Source: DATFXM01 sp035315885 (GTDB lineage Bacteria; Acidobacteriota; Blastocatellia; UBA7656). Taken from it: a stretch of 64,000 nt of DNA. The stretch spans positions 1 through 64,000 of the forward strand of contig DATFXM010000095.1 of the NCBI GenBank assembly GCA_035315885.1, written 5' to 3'. The position numbers and the translations under genes were made by a program. Positions 44,681-54,258 of this stretch are shown here, one piece after another (positions within the stretch are counted from its first letter, which is position 1; each line of letters opens with the position of its first letter). Under the pieces are notes generated by a model that saw only the letters and a list, made by a program, of their open reading frames with translations, was not told where the DNA came from and did not search any database.

Positions 44681-46087
44681 TTAGGCGGCGGTTGCTACAT
44701 AGGGTTCGACCATCTTTCTGGGATCGACAATTCGATCAAATTCGGCCTCTGTTACGTAACCCAGTTCTAATGCGGCAGCCTTAAGCGTGAGGTCGTTATC
44801 CATGGCATGATGAGCGATCTTGGACGCCTTATCGTAACCGATCACGGGGGAAAGCGCGGTCACCAGCATCAGCGAACGCTCAACGAATTCGTTGATCTTC
44901 TTCAGATTGGGCTTGGTACCCTCCACTAGAAACTTGCGGAAGTTGGTACAGCCATCGGCCATGATCGCGATCGAGTGAGTGACGTTGTAAATCATAAGCG
45001 GCTTGTAAACGTTCATCTCGAGATAGCCGCCCGCGCCGCCAAACCCCACGGCAACGTCGTTGGCCATCACCTGCACCGCAATCATCGTAAGCGCTTCACA
45101 CTGGGTCGGATTCACCTTGCCCGGCATGATCGATGAGCCGGGCTCATTTTCCGGGATCGACAACTCAGCAAATCCGGCACGAGGCCCGCAAGACATCAGC
45201 CGGATGTCGTTCGCGATCTTGTAGAGCGAAACGGCCAGAGTGCGCAGCGTGCCGGAAAGCTGCACCAGCGCGTCGTGAGCGCCCTGAACGGTGAATTTGT
45301 TGGGTGCGCTCACAAAGGGCAGGCCGGTGAGCTTGGCGATTTCGGCGGTCGCCGACTCGGCGAAGCCAGGCGCCGAGTTGATGCCCGTTCCCACAGCGGT
45401 GCCGCCGAGCGCAAGCCGGTACACTCCCTGAAGCGCCGACTCGATCCGCTCCAGATCATCCGACAGCATGCCCAGGTAGCCGGACCACTCCTGGCCCAGC
45501 GTCAGTGGCGTTGCGTCCTGCATGTGGGTGCGGCCGATCTTGACGATGTCTTTCCACGCCGTCACTTTTGCTTTTATTGCATCGCGCAGCGCCTCAACCG
45601 CGGGAATCAGGCTTTGCTTCGTATTGACCGCCGCCGCGATGTACATCGCGGACGGGAACGTATCGTTTGATGACTGAGCCATGTTGACGTGATCATTCGG
45701 GTGAACGGGCGTTTTGCTTCCGAGCGCCGTGCCCGCGATTTGGCAGCAGCGGTTGGATATTACTTCATTGACGTTCATATTGAACTGGGTTCCGCTGCCC
45801 GTCATCCACACATGCAATGGAAACATGTCGTGATGCTTGCCGGCGAGAATTTCGTCGCAAGTCTGAACGATCAGTTTGTATTGCAAGTCGCCGAGACGTC
45901 CGCCGGTATGGTTGGCCGTCGCCGCCGCCTTCTTCAAAGTGGCATAGGCGGTGATCATTTCTCGCGGAATCAGATCCTTGCCGATGCTGAAATGCTCGAG
46001 CGAACGTTGGGTCTGTGCGCCCCAGAGTTTGTCGGCAGGGACCTCAACCACGCCCAGGCTATCAGTTTCTTTTCGTACGTCGGTCAT
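44681..46087 (-). CDS. fumC: fumarate hydratase, class II
   Basis: A 468-residue enzyme of the fumarase/aspartase family that converts fumarate and malate in the TCA cycle. Class II marks are TDSLGVVEVPADKLWGAQTQ, WMTGSGTQFNMNVNEVISNR, HPNDHVNMAQSSNDTFPSAM, GGTAVGTGINS and the signature GSSIMPGKVNPTQCEAL. KLWGAQTQRSLEHF and TGSGTQ favour fumarase over aspartase. AAGGAGGT is located eight bases before the ATG, the strongest ribosome site in the window. Confidence 0.97.
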   Translation of the reverse strand: MTDVRKETDSLGVVEVPADKLWGAQTQRSLEHFSIGKDLIPREMITAYATLKKAAATANHTGGRLGDLQYKLIVQTCDEILAGKHHDMFPLHVWMTGSGTQFNMNVNEVISNRCCQIAGTALGSKTPVHPNDHVNMAQSSNDTFPSAMYIAAAVNTKQSLIPAVEALRDAIKAKVTAWKDIVKIGRTHMQDATPLTLGQEWSGYLGMLSDDLERIESALQGVYRLALGGTAVGTGINSAPGFAESATAEIAKLTGLPFVSAPNKFTVQGAHDALVQLSGTLRTLAVSLYKIANDIRLMSCGPRAGFAELSIPENEPGSSIMPGKVNPTQCEALTMIAVQVMANDVAVGFGGAGGYLEMNVYKPLMIYNVTHSIAIMADGCTNFRKFLVEGTKPNLKKINEFVERSLMLVTALSPVIGYDKASKIAHHAMDNDLTLKAAALELGYVTEAEFDRIVDPRKMVEPYVATAA

Positions 46088-46863
46088 ATTTTGATACCTC
46101 CTTGGCTCATTCGCACTATCCAGGACTTCATTTTAGTCCTGAATCCGAAAACTACGACGGCACTGGCGCGTCCGGCCGGAGGAATCGTTGATTCCCCGGA
46201 TTGCGCGAGTAGCCCAACGACATTGTGTTGTGAATCGGCACGAGAACAGGATCGTAAACAGATTGCCATGGAGACCTAGCCCGTCTCAGGCTATCCGGGC
46301 GGCTGAAGCGTCTCTTCCTGAGTTGCCGCAGCGAACACTTGTGGCGCGAGGACCAACATGCCGGTCAAAAGTTGAAAGCCGACTTTGCCGTTTTGAGCCT
46401 CGCGTTGCAAAAACCTTGCGGTGACGTCTGACCGCGACGAGCTTGCAGGCCGGTCCGCAGCAGCATTGCTGTCTTACATCAGCCCAAAATTTAGTATGAG
46501 ACATCAGAGCGGGAAAAAACATCCCGATATCGAGTGTTCGTAGGCTACCACTTCCACTCAATAACGAAATACCGCCTTCGTGGTATCCACTCTATTGGAG
46601 TTCCTGCGTCTGGCGGCGTATTGGGTTGAGCTCTTACATGAACGACGTTCCTCGCGTGGATTTCCGGGTGAGGCGACCGCATGGTGCATGACTGCGCGGT
46701 TCGAATTCCAATTCAAATCTTCGCAAGATTCTTACACTGATCGGTTCATAAGCTGTAGACGCTTCGAACCAGCCTCGTGCAAGGTCCAACCATCCAAACT
46801 GTGCGACCACTCGGACTGGTGTGCTCGATTGCGTCGGGTGACAGTCCTGAAAGGCGGTTCGTC
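46088..46863. other. gene-free region upstream of fumC and the zinc-ribbon gene
   Basis: 776 bases between divergent genes. The only structure I see is a 7-bp stem CAGGACT/AGTCCTG (46121-46141) in the fumC leader. Open frames here have no domain marks. Confidence 0.45.
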
Positions 46864-48600
46864 ATGCCTCGAAACAGGGATTTCCTCGATCGTATCAGTA
46901 TTCCGAAACCGTGTCCGGCTGACTGGGCGGAGATGATCGGCGACGACCGTAGCCGCTACTGTCAACAATGTGACAAGAAGGTTTACAACCTTTCGGCGAT
47001 GACCGTAGATCAGGTCCATGCAGTGTTGGAGGCAAAGGGCGCACGGCTGTGCGGTCGCATCGAACGTGGGCCCGACGGAAAGGTCATAGTCAAGTCCCCG
47101 CTGCCTCCGGTGTCAATCTCGAAACGCCGTCCGGCAGCGATCGCCAGCGCAGTGGTCAGTGCGTTGATTGGCCTCGGTTCAAACACGATCTGCTATGGGA
47201 CAGGCACTCAGCCGATCAGGCCATCTTATGTTTCACGAGTTGTGTCTCCCGATGAACAGCAGCAATCGGGTGAGCTCGCGTCCAAGCTCGTCGGCAGAGT
47301 GCACACCGAGAGCGGAGTCTCGGTCGGCAAGGCCAAGGTGACTGCGGTGAATGAGACTTCGGGTGAAGAGCGAACGGTGACAACGGACTCGGAAGGCTTC
47401 TACGAAATTCCAGTCGCCGGGTCAGGTTCGTACACAATTCTCGTGGAAAGCTCGGATTTTGGAAACAGCGAAACTGAAGGGATCACTGTTGGGAAGGCAG
47501 AAAGCCGGAGTGTGGACTTTGCGTTAAAGGAGCAGCGACTCAGTGTGGTATTAGGAGGCGCGATGGGAATTCCGCGGCCACTGCGACAGTCCTTCAAGGC
47601 AAGTGCTCTGGTGGTCGTAGCGCGATGGGTTAATTCCAAAACAGTAGCGACCGAAGATGATCGCATTTTCGTACGGTCTCGTCTTGCGGTATCGGAGGTC
47701 CTGCGAGGCTCGTGCAAGAAGACGGTGGATGTCTATCATTGGATCGACGAAGAAGAAGCCGGACCATTTAACAACACGGATGATTTTCTGATCTTTCTTA
47801 ACAGGCCAGCAGACGACCCCGGTAAAACGGCACCCGGATACGAATTCGCCGACTACAGATTTCCAATGAAGGTAACCGATCAGGACCCGTACCTGCTGAG
47901 GGTTCGTGAGCTGGCGACGCTCGAGGCATCGGCAGAGCCAAACAGCGCGGATTTGGTCGAGTGGCTCGTTAAGTGCGCAGTGGATCCTGCCACGCGTTGG
48001 CATGGAGCGGTTGAGCTCGCATCTAACAAAGCCAAACACAGTGCAGCCGAAGATGAGAAGACATCCGACGACGCCGAAGAGGAAGCGAGCGAGACCGCTG
48101 ACAAGGCCGACGAGAGTCAACCGAATTCAGAAATAACAAAGTTGGAAGTTCGCTCCGAACTGAAGCCTCTCGAAGTTCCCCGTTCAGTTGAAAGCAACTC
48201 CAAGACTAGATCGCCTCAATTCCGCGATTTGCTTACTGAAGATCAGAAGGAGAGACTCATCGACGCGCTGTGGCAGTCGGATGGAACTACGGACGGCGAT
48301 GCAGAGTTGATCAACTTGTTCACGAGTCTCCACGATCAGCGGATTGCGACCTACTTGATGCGTCAACTGAATCGCATAACCGAAAGTGACGACAATGTAA
48401 CCCGATGGATGAGTTGGGTTGCTGACTATTTTGACAGCGAGTACCTTCGCGAGCTCGAAAGTGAGTACTACAGAACCTATGTCCTCGAGCAGACGCCTGA
48501 AGCTGATCAGGTTGCTCACGAAAAACAACAGCGGGTAATCAGGAAATTCCTGATCATCGCTGATGCGAAATACAGAAAGGCAGTAAGCTGTACGCAGTAG
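46864..48600 (+). CDS. membrane protein with zinc-ribbon and Ig-like domain
   Basis: A 578-residue protein. Residues 1-75 hold a small Cys domain (CPADWAEMIGDDRSRYCQQC, DKKVYNLSAMTVDQVHAVLE, ARLCGRIERGPDGKV), the C-x2-C...K-x-V-x-(N/D)-L/F-S...LCGR pattern also seen in TonB-linked proteins of Bacteroidetes and Acidobacteria. One membrane helix (AAIASAVVSALIGLGSNTI) follows, then a carboxypeptidase-regulatory domain (about 165-245, LVGRVHTESGVSVGKAKVTA), then an unknown domain (ALVVVARWVNSKTVATEDDR) and an acidic linker. ATG 46864 places the Cys domain at the start. It lies upstream of the TonB-dependent receptor. Function unknown. Confidence 0.82.
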   Translation: MPRNRDFLDRISIPKPCPADWAEMIGDDRSRYCQQCDKKVYNLSAMTVDQVHAVLEAKGARLCGRIERGPDGKVIVKSPLPPVSISKRRPAAIASAVVSALIGLGSNTICYGTGTQPIRPSYVSRVVSPDEQQQSGELASKLVGRVHTESGVSVGKAKVTAVNETSGEERTVTTDSEGFYEIPVAGSGSYTILVESSDFGNSETEGITVGKAESRSVDFALKEQRLSVVLGGAMGIPRPLRQSFKASALVVVARWVNSKTVATEDDRIFVRSRLAVSEVLRGSCKKTVDVYHWIDEEEAGPFNNTDDFLIFLNRPADDPGKTAPGYEFADYRFPMKVTDQDPYLLRVRELATLEASAEPNSADLVEWLVKCAVDPATRWHGAVELASNKAKHSAAEDEKTSDDAEEEASETADKADESQPNSEITKLEVRSELKPLEVPRSVESNSKTRSPQFRDLLTEDQKERLIDALWQSDGTTDGDAELINLFTSLHDQRIATYLMRQLNRITESDDNVTRWMSWVADYFDSEYLRELESEYYRTYVLEQTPEADQVAHEKQQRVIRKFLIIADAKYRKAVSCTQ

Positions 48601-48742
48601 GCAGTAGAGGTTTCGGGTTTCGGGTTCGTTATGGTTTTCAGTATGCTCTTTTCCTGCGTTAGCGCTTCGAGTTTCGAATCTAACGTTTCGGAATAGCTTC
48701 CATCTAACAAACCCTAAACCCGAAACCCGAAACCGTCTACTG
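48591..48742. repeat. composite GCAGTAG + GGGTTTC inverted repeat
   Basis: The words CGCAGTAGGCAGTAGA end the coding frame of the previous gene. GGTTTCGGGTTTCGGGTT (48609-48626) pairs perfectly over 18 bases with 48717-48734, and CAGTAGA (48602-48608) pairs with TCTACTG (48736-48742). Two different word families thus share one palindrome, directly after a stop codon. Confidence 0.88.
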
Positions 48743-48989
48743 GGACGAACAGCGAGAAAGCAGGGACAGCAGGTCCATGCCCGATCCTTCATCACCAAAT
48801 TCAGCCGTCTTGTCACTCGCGAATGTAGGTTGATCCCAAACCTGTTCACGTCCACTCGTTCCCTCTCTAGACTTGGCCGTACCCGAATTATCGGCGAACA
48901 GCCTGTGCTCTTTCCATCGCATGGGGTTCTCGCATTCGCTGTAAGTTGGCAAGCGAGAACGAGGGAGCAAGTCTTAACAAGGAGACAAG
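48743..48989 (+). other. leader of the TonB-dependent receptor gene
   Basis: About 250 bases without a gene. The purine-rich AAGGAG at its end serves the ATG at 48990. I could not pick a convincing promoter. Confidence 0.4.
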
Positions 48990-51900
48990 ATGAGGCACCT
49001 TAGAAAATTCAAAACTTTGACATTTTCAGTGATGCTGCTGCTCATCACGGCGGTCTTCACCCCGCTGCTTGGCACGGCGGCGCTCGCACAATCCAGTAAA
49101 GGAATTGTCGTGGGCACCATCAACGACCAGGCAGGAGCAGTAGTCGGCGGAGCTACAGTAAAGATAACCAACATCGCAACCAACGTCTCTCGCGAAACGA
49201 CTTCGTCGGCCGAAGGAAACTATCGATTCGATGCGGTCGATCCGGGAACGTACAAAATGGAGATCAAAGCTCAAGGCTTCAAAACCATCACACTCGACAA
49301 CGTGGTTGTTGAAGCCGCAATACCAACCACCGCAAACGCTCAACTCCTGGTCGGCGCTCAAAGCGAGGTCGTAAACATCAACGCTGATGCTGCGGTCGTC
49401 CTCCAAAAACAGGATGGCGCTCAAGCAAGCACCCTCGAAAGCCGGCAGATCGTTGACCTCCCAGTCGCCGGTCTCAACCCGGTAAATCTCGTGTTTACCC
49501 TGCCTGGCGTAACAAATCCCGGCGTGCTTGCCGGAGGCTTCGTGCAAGGCACTGAGTTCAACATCAACGGTCTCAGGGCGCGCGCGAACAATCAGTTGAT
49601 CGATGGCGCGGACAATAACGACAACTCGATCGCCGGACAGCAGATTCAACCCTCGTTGCGTGACGGCTTCAAGGAAGTGACGGTGCTTGGCGCCGACAAC
49701 TCCGCCGAGTACGGACGCGCAGGCGGCGCTGTAGTGAACGTCGTAACCAGACAGGGAACCAATCGATTCCACGGTTCGCTCTACGACGTGATCGACACGA
49801 GCGCGCTTGCTTCGCTTAGCCCTGGACAAAAGTCTACGCAGGGTCTCACATCGGTGCCGGTCTACACGCAGAACGCGTTCGGGTTCTCGTTCGGCGGTCC
49901 GATCATAAAAGATCGTCTGTTCTTCTTCGGCACGTTCCAGCCGACTCGGACTCGTATCGGAGCGTCGAGCGCATCGGCAGTAGTACCTACGGAGCAGGGA
50001 CTGGCAACACTTCGCTCCCTGTTTCCGCAGGGCGCCAGTGCGAACCTGGACCGCTACCTGAGCGTGGTTGGGAACTTGAGAGGGAGTACGAATCTCATCA
50101 ACGTACCGCTTGGCGGTGGCAGGCCGGATGCTCAGTTCGGAACGGTGACCACGTCGGCGCCGGGTCCGGTGAATACGTACGACCTGCTTGGACGAGTCGA
50201 TTGGACTCCGAATGAAAACAACAGCTTTGCCGGGCGGTATCTGTTCACCGATCAGACCGTAGTCAATCAGTTCCCGACGCCGTTTTCGGGGTTCGCGGTG
50301 GATACACCGAGCCGCGTGCAGAACTTCTACATGAACTACACGCGAATTCTGTCACCGAGGCTGACGAACGAATTCCGGTTTTCGTACGGTCGGTTCAACG
50401 TTCTGTTTGGGGCTCAGGACCCGGCGGCTCTGACGTTTGGTCCGCAGTTTCTGTTTTCGGGTCTGACCGTGAGTCCGGTCGGACCACTGGGTGGTTTGAC
50501 GACGACGTTCTTCCCGCAAGGAAGGATCTTCAACAACTTCCAGTATCAGGACACGGTTACTTACACGACAGGCTCGCACACGATCAGAGCTGGTGCTGAT
50601 CTTGTTCGTCAGCTTGCGAAGCAGTTCGTACCCTTTAACGCGCAGGGCACACTGACGTTTTCGGCGGGCGGCGGGTTCCCGACGTTTGGCAATTTCGTAG
50701 ACGGCTTCTCGGGGACGCAAGGCACGTTTGCAGCGATCACGTTTGGGAATCCGGTTGATTATCCGAACGCGTTTCAGCAGGCGTACTTTGTGAATGACTC
50801 CTGGAGGATCAGGCCAAACCTGAGTTTGAATCTCGGGTTGAGGTACGAGAACTACGGAACGCCGAGCAACGTGATACGGTTCCCGGCATTCGCTGGCTTC
50901 AACGTACCGTTTGATACAGTCGCGAAGCAGAACTCGGACAACAACAACTTCGCGCCCAGGTTCAGCTTTGCGTACACGCCGCACTTTGCACCGAAGATCT
51001 TCGGCGAGGACAAGACCGTGATCCGCGGTGGAGTCGGCGTAGGCTACGATCTGTTCTTCAACAACATTCTGAGCAACACTGCGGCGTCGCCTCCCAACGC
51101 ATTTGGTGTGTCGCTGCTCGGATCTACGGTTGGGGGGCGCGGTTTTGCGAATGCCGGCGTAGGTTCGTTGCCGTCTACCGGTTTCCCGAATCCGAGGGCG
51201 GCCGTCACGACAATCTTGCCGGATCTTGTGAACCCGATGACCTGGACGTGGAACCTCGACATTCAGCGTGAGTTGCCGGGTAAGTTCATCCTGGATGCGG
51301 CGTACGTTGGAACGCGTGGACAGAGGCTGTTCATAAACGAGCAGTTGAATCCCGGGGTTAATGGCGTGCGGGTGCATCCGGAGCGAGGCTCGGTGGTCGC
51401 GCGTACGAACGGTGGAGACTCGATCTATCACTCGTTGCAGACGCGGTTCGAGCGCGGATTCGACCATGGGCTCATGTTCAGGTTTGCGTACACTTATTCG
51501 AAAGCCATCGACGATGTAAACAGCGAGGTCTTCGTGACCAGCGGTGGAGCTAGTCGGGCGTCGAATCCGTTTAATCGGGCTGTGGATCGAAGCGTTGCGA
51601 GTTTCGATGTACCGCATCGCGCGGTATGGACTTTCATCTACGACATACCCGGTCCGAAGAAAGGGTTGCTGGGTCAGATCGCCGGCTTCTGGACGGTCAG
51701 CGGGATTTATCGAATCCAATCGGGGTCAGTGGAGACGCCGTTTGTGGGTGGAATAGATCTGAACGGGGACCTCGAGAACACGAATGATCGTCCGGCGATT
51801 GTAAATCTCAGCGCGCCGGCGACGTCGGTTGGTATTCGTGCCGATCTGTTTGGCGCTACGTCTCCGACGAACTACGTGGATGCGAACGGGAATCCGGTAG

Positions 51901-52238
51901 ATCCGACGAAGGTTCGATATCTGGTGGATACTTCTATTCGGACGAACATTGCCGGGCGCAACATTCTGCGTGGAGACATAACCAACCGAATGGATCTGAG
52001 CTTGAACAAAGCGTTCAAGCTGCCGTTTGAAGGTCACAAGCTCGAATTGCGCTTTGATTTCTTCAACATCTTCAATCATCCGAACTTCACATGGGCGTTC
52101 CTGGGATCCGATCTCAGCAACGGCGATGTGTTGAATCCGTTCTTCAACAATGTGAAGTTCAACGATGGTGGTCTCACAGGTCCAGTAGGCACTCAGGTCG
52201 GACGCTACGGGCGAATACAAGTGAGGTATTCGTTCTAG
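48990..52238 (+). CDS. TonB-dependent receptor, Oar-like, with Ig-like N-terminal domain
   Basis: A 1082-residue outer-membrane protein. Signal peptide (VMLLLITAVFTPLLGTAALA), carboxypeptidase-regulatory domain (about 35-115, GIVVGTINDQAGAVVGGATV), plug (about 125-245, ESRQIVDLPVAGLNPVNLVF, NNQLIDGADNNDNSI, DNSAEYGRAGGAVVNVVTRQ) and a large beta-barrel rich in aromatic strand ends (FGFSFGGPIIKDRLFFFGTF), ending in RIQVRYSF with terminal Phe. This size and fold are typical of the expanded acidobacterial Oar-like receptors, which take up large ligands or shape the surface. AAGGAG is located five bases before the ATG. A nested hairpin/repeat element follows the stop. Confidence 0.96.
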   Translation: MRHLRKFKTLTFSVMLLLITAVFTPLLGTAALAQSSKGIVVGTINDQAGAVVGGATVKITNIATNVSRETTSSAEGNYRFDAVDPGTYKMEIKAQGFKTITLDNVVVEAAIPTTANAQLLVGAQSEVVNINADAAVVLQKQDGAQASTLESRQIVDLPVAGLNPVNLVFTLPGVTNPGVLAGGFVQGTEFNINGLRARANNQLIDGADNNDNSIAGQQIQPSLRDGFKEVTVLGADNSAEYGRAGGAVVNVVTRQGTNRFHGSLYDVIDTSALASLSPGQKSTQGLTSVPVYTQNAFGFSFGGPIIKDRLFFFGTFQPTRTRIGASSASAVVPTEQGLATLRSLFPQGASANLDRYLSVVGNLRGSTNLINVPLGGGRPDAQFGTVTTSAPGPVNTYDLLGRVDWTPNENNSFAGRYLFTDQTVVNQFPTPFSGFAVDTPSRVQNFYMNYTRILSPRLTNEFRFSYGRFNVLFGAQDPAALTFGPQFLFSGLTVSPVGPLGGLTTTFFPQGRIFNNFQYQDTVTYTTGSHTIRAGADLVRQLAKQFVPFNAQGTLTFSAGGGFPTFGNFVDGFSGTQGTFAAITFGNPVDYPNAFQQAYFVNDSWRIRPNLSLNLGLRYENYGTPSNVIRFPAFAGFNVPFDTVAKQNSDNNNFAPRFSFAYTPHFAPKIFGEDKTVIRGGVGVGYDLFFNNILSNTAASPPNAFGVSLLGSTVGGRGFANAGVGSLPSTGFPNPRAAVTTILPDLVNPMTWTWNLDIQRELPGKFILDAAYVGTRGQRLFINEQLNPGVNGVRVHPERGSVVARTNGGDSIYHSLQTRFERGFDHGLMFRFAYTYSKAIDDVNSEVFVTSGGASRASNPFNRAVDRSVASFDVPHRAVWTFIYDIPGPKKGLLGQIAGFWTVSGIYRIQSGSVETPFVGGIDLNGDLENTNDRPAIVNLSAPATSVGIRADLFGATSPTNYVDANGNPVDPTKVRYLVDTSIRTNIAGRNILRGDITNRMDLSLNKAFKLPFEGHKLELRFDFFNIFNHPNFTWAFLGSDLSNGDVLNPFFNNVKFNDGGLTGPVGTQVGRYGRIQVRYSF

Positions 52239-52241
52239 GAA

Positions 52242-52395
52242 AGTAGGCAGTATGCAGTAGGCAGACTGCCGTGGTCTTCAACGCAAAAGGCGCGGAGTCG
52301 CAAGGTTCTCGTTGCGACTCCGCGCCTTCGCATTTGATTAGAGTCTATCTAAAGCCTATACCGCCTACTGCATACTGCCTACTGCCTACTGCAGC
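52242..52395. repeat. nested palindrome: GCAGTAG arms around a 17-bp terminator-like stem
   Basis: Outer arms 52242-52262 and 52363-52383 are perfect 21-base inverted copies made of GCAGTAG/GCAGTAT words. Further TGCCTAC words continue to 52395. Inside lies a perfect 17-base-pair stem, 52287-52303 with 52312-52328 (AAGGCGCGGAGTCGCAA and its complement). The element fills the gap between the convergent receptor and M28 genes. Confidence 0.92.
52287..52328. terminator. 17-bp hairpin, probable two-way terminator
   Basis: Perfect 17-bp stem with an eight-base loop. On the plus strand it is preceded by four A and followed by CGCATTTGATT rather than a clean T-tract. It lies between two convergent stop codons, so it could end transcription from both sides. 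Confidence 0.65.
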
Positions 52396-54176
52396 TTCCC
52401 CGCGCTGCCCTTTCCTATGCGAGGCCCTTGATTGTCGCGCACCGGAGCGTGATCGAGATTAGCCGCACGAAATCCAATCTCGTACGCGAACTGTCCAATG
52501 CGAGCCATCTTCTCGTAGTTGATTTTCTCAGCGCTGTCGGTGTTTGCGTGATAGTCCTGGTGAAGCCCGGTCGTCAGAAAAACTATCGGGATACCCTTCG
52601 CCGCGTAGCTGTAGTGATCGCTCCGATAGTAGATCTGCTCGAGGTCCGAAGGATCGTTCATCTCAAAGTCCAGCTTCAAAGGCTTCGACAGCGCGGCGTT
52701 TGCGTCGATCGACAGATTGTGTAGCTCAGTGCTGATACGGTCGGAACCGACCAGGTACACCGTATTGGACTCTTCCTCTTTGTTGTCTCGATTCCGACCC
52801 ACCATGTCCATGTTGACTTGCGCTACGATCTTGTCGATCGGAACAGTCGGGTAATCCGCGTAGTACCTTGAGCCCCATAGCCCTCGCTCCTCTCCCGAGT
52901 GCCACACCAAAACTACCGACCTGCGAGGTCTTGGTCCCGTCGCAAACGCCTTCGCAATGCCCAGCATCGTGACCGTGCCCGAACCATCGTCATCCGCGCC
53001 GTTCCAGATTCGATCCTGAATCGCCCCCTCAGTCACGCGCCCTCTCGCCCCGGCTCGCCGTGGCCCATCTACACCCTGAGTGATTTCGCCCTCCGCATAG
53101 CCGACGTGATCGTAGTGCGCACCAAAGAACACATAAGTGTCCTTCAGCTTCGGATCGCTGCCTTCAATCACTCCTACCACATTCCTCGTATACTGCGTAC
53201 GGACAACTTCGTAGTCGCAGTCCAGCTTGAACGTTATCCGCACGTTCTTGAGCGTGAATTCCGGCAGTTTCTCACCCGCAGCCACCATGGCCTTGAGGTC
53301 GGCGTACTTCGTTTCTGCGCCGCTGAAAAGAAAATCGAAGAACTCGTCCTGGGCAGTCACCGATGGAGGTATCGGGTTGTCCAGTCGTTGTACGGTTGTG
53401 AAGTCCCCGTCCGGCCCCCCAAAGCCACCCGAAAAAGCAGACTGCTGCTGCCCCGACGGCGCCGCAGCCTGGGCCTGAGACTGTCCTTGCGCGGTAGCTT
53501 GTCCCTGAGACTGCGTCGGCGCTCCTTGACCCGAAGCCTGCGCCTGGGGTCGTTGACCCTGCCCTCTCCCGAAGATGACCGGTGCGATCGTAGCCACGGC
53601 CCCACGTTCTTCGGTTGCGGCTCTGCCTCGGGCGAACATCGCTCGCCCGAACCGTCGCGCGTCAACAGCCTTTGGTGGCGTTGACCCGAGGAACACCGCT
53701 ACCTTTCCCTTCACGTCGTGTCCGTCGTAGTCGTTGTGTCCCACTTGTGGCGCGAACAATCCGTAACCGATGAATTCTACTTTGTCGCAGGTGAATGAAC
53801 GCTTGCCGCCCACATTCGCTGGAAAAGAGACTCCTTCACGGTTGTTGAATGTGCGAGTCTGCCCGTTCGCTTCGACAGTTAGCCTCGACCTGTTAGTGCT
53901 CTTCACTCCGAGCACCGGAACCTTCTGAAGATAGGTTCCATTTGTGCCCCCGGGCTTAACGCCCCACGACTTGAGTTGCGCCGAGATATACCCTGCAGCG
54001 ACGCCCAGCCCCTCACTGAACGTCGCTCGGCCATCCAATTCATCTGAGGCGATAAAGTTGAGCCACTCTCTCAAGTCTTCCGGCTTGATCTTGTCGGCCC
54101 CGCCGTTCGTCTTGGCCACGGACAACGCTGATATCAGCGCAAGTTGCGTTAATACGGCTGCAAGTCTGCGAGTCAT
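52386..54176 (-). CDS. exported M28-family aminopeptidase
   Basis: A 596-residue protein with a signal peptide (LAAVLTQLALISALSVA). A PA-type insert (GYGLFAPQVGHNDYDGHDVK, GKVAVFLG) precedes the M28 catalytic domain, where the two-zinc site is visible: H and D in FGAHYDHVGY, D in NGADDDGSGT, EE in HSGEERGLWG, D in VNMDMVGRN and H in YRSDHYSYA. A Gln/Ala-rich stretch of about 45 residues (QGQRPQAQASGQGAPTQSQG and on) separates two parts of the protein and looks like a low-complexity linker. It probably removes N-terminal residues from peptides outside the cytoplasm. AGGAGG lies four bases before ATG 54176. Confidence 0.92.
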   Translation of the reverse strand: MTRRLAAVLTQLALISALSVAKTNGGADKIKPEDLREWLNFIASDELDGRATFSEGLGVAAGYISAQLKSWGVKPGGTNGTYLQKVPVLGVKSTNRSRLTVEANGQTRTFNNREGVSFPANVGGKRSFTCDKVEFIGYGLFAPQVGHNDYDGHDVKGKVAVFLGSTPPKAVDARRFGRAMFARGRAATEERGAVATIAPVIFGRGQGQRPQAQASGQGAPTQSQGQATAQGQSQAQAAAPSGQQQSAFSGGFGGPDGDFTTVQRLDNPIPPSVTAQDEFFDFLFSGAETKYADLKAMVAAGEKLPEFTLKNVRITFKLDCDYEVVRTQYTRNVVGVIEGSDPKLKDTYVFFGAHYDHVGYAEGEITQGVDGPRRAGARGRVTEGAIQDRIWNGADDDGSGTVTMLGIAKAFATGPRPRRSVVLVWHSGEERGLWGSRYYADYPTVPIDKIVAQVNMDMVGRNRDNKEEESNTVYLVGSDRISTELHNLSIDANAALSKPLKLDFEMNDPSDLEQIYYRSDHYSYAAKGIPIVFLTTGLHQDYHANTDSAEKINYEKMARIGQFAYEIGFRAANLDHAPVRDNQGPRIGKGSAGKLQ

Positions 54177-54258
54177 GAATCCTCCTGAATGTCCGGGATC
54201 TGTTTTTGCAGGAACTGCTAATACGGCTGCGGTGGCCATCCAGCTACTGAAATCCTGC

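Noticed and set aside
46640..46720. tRNA-like GGTTCGAATTCC stretch
   Set aside because: No acceptor or anticodon stems could be formed around it.
50352..51719. Long minus-strand frame within the TonB-dependent receptor
   Set aside because: Arg-rich antisense shadow of a well-supported gene.
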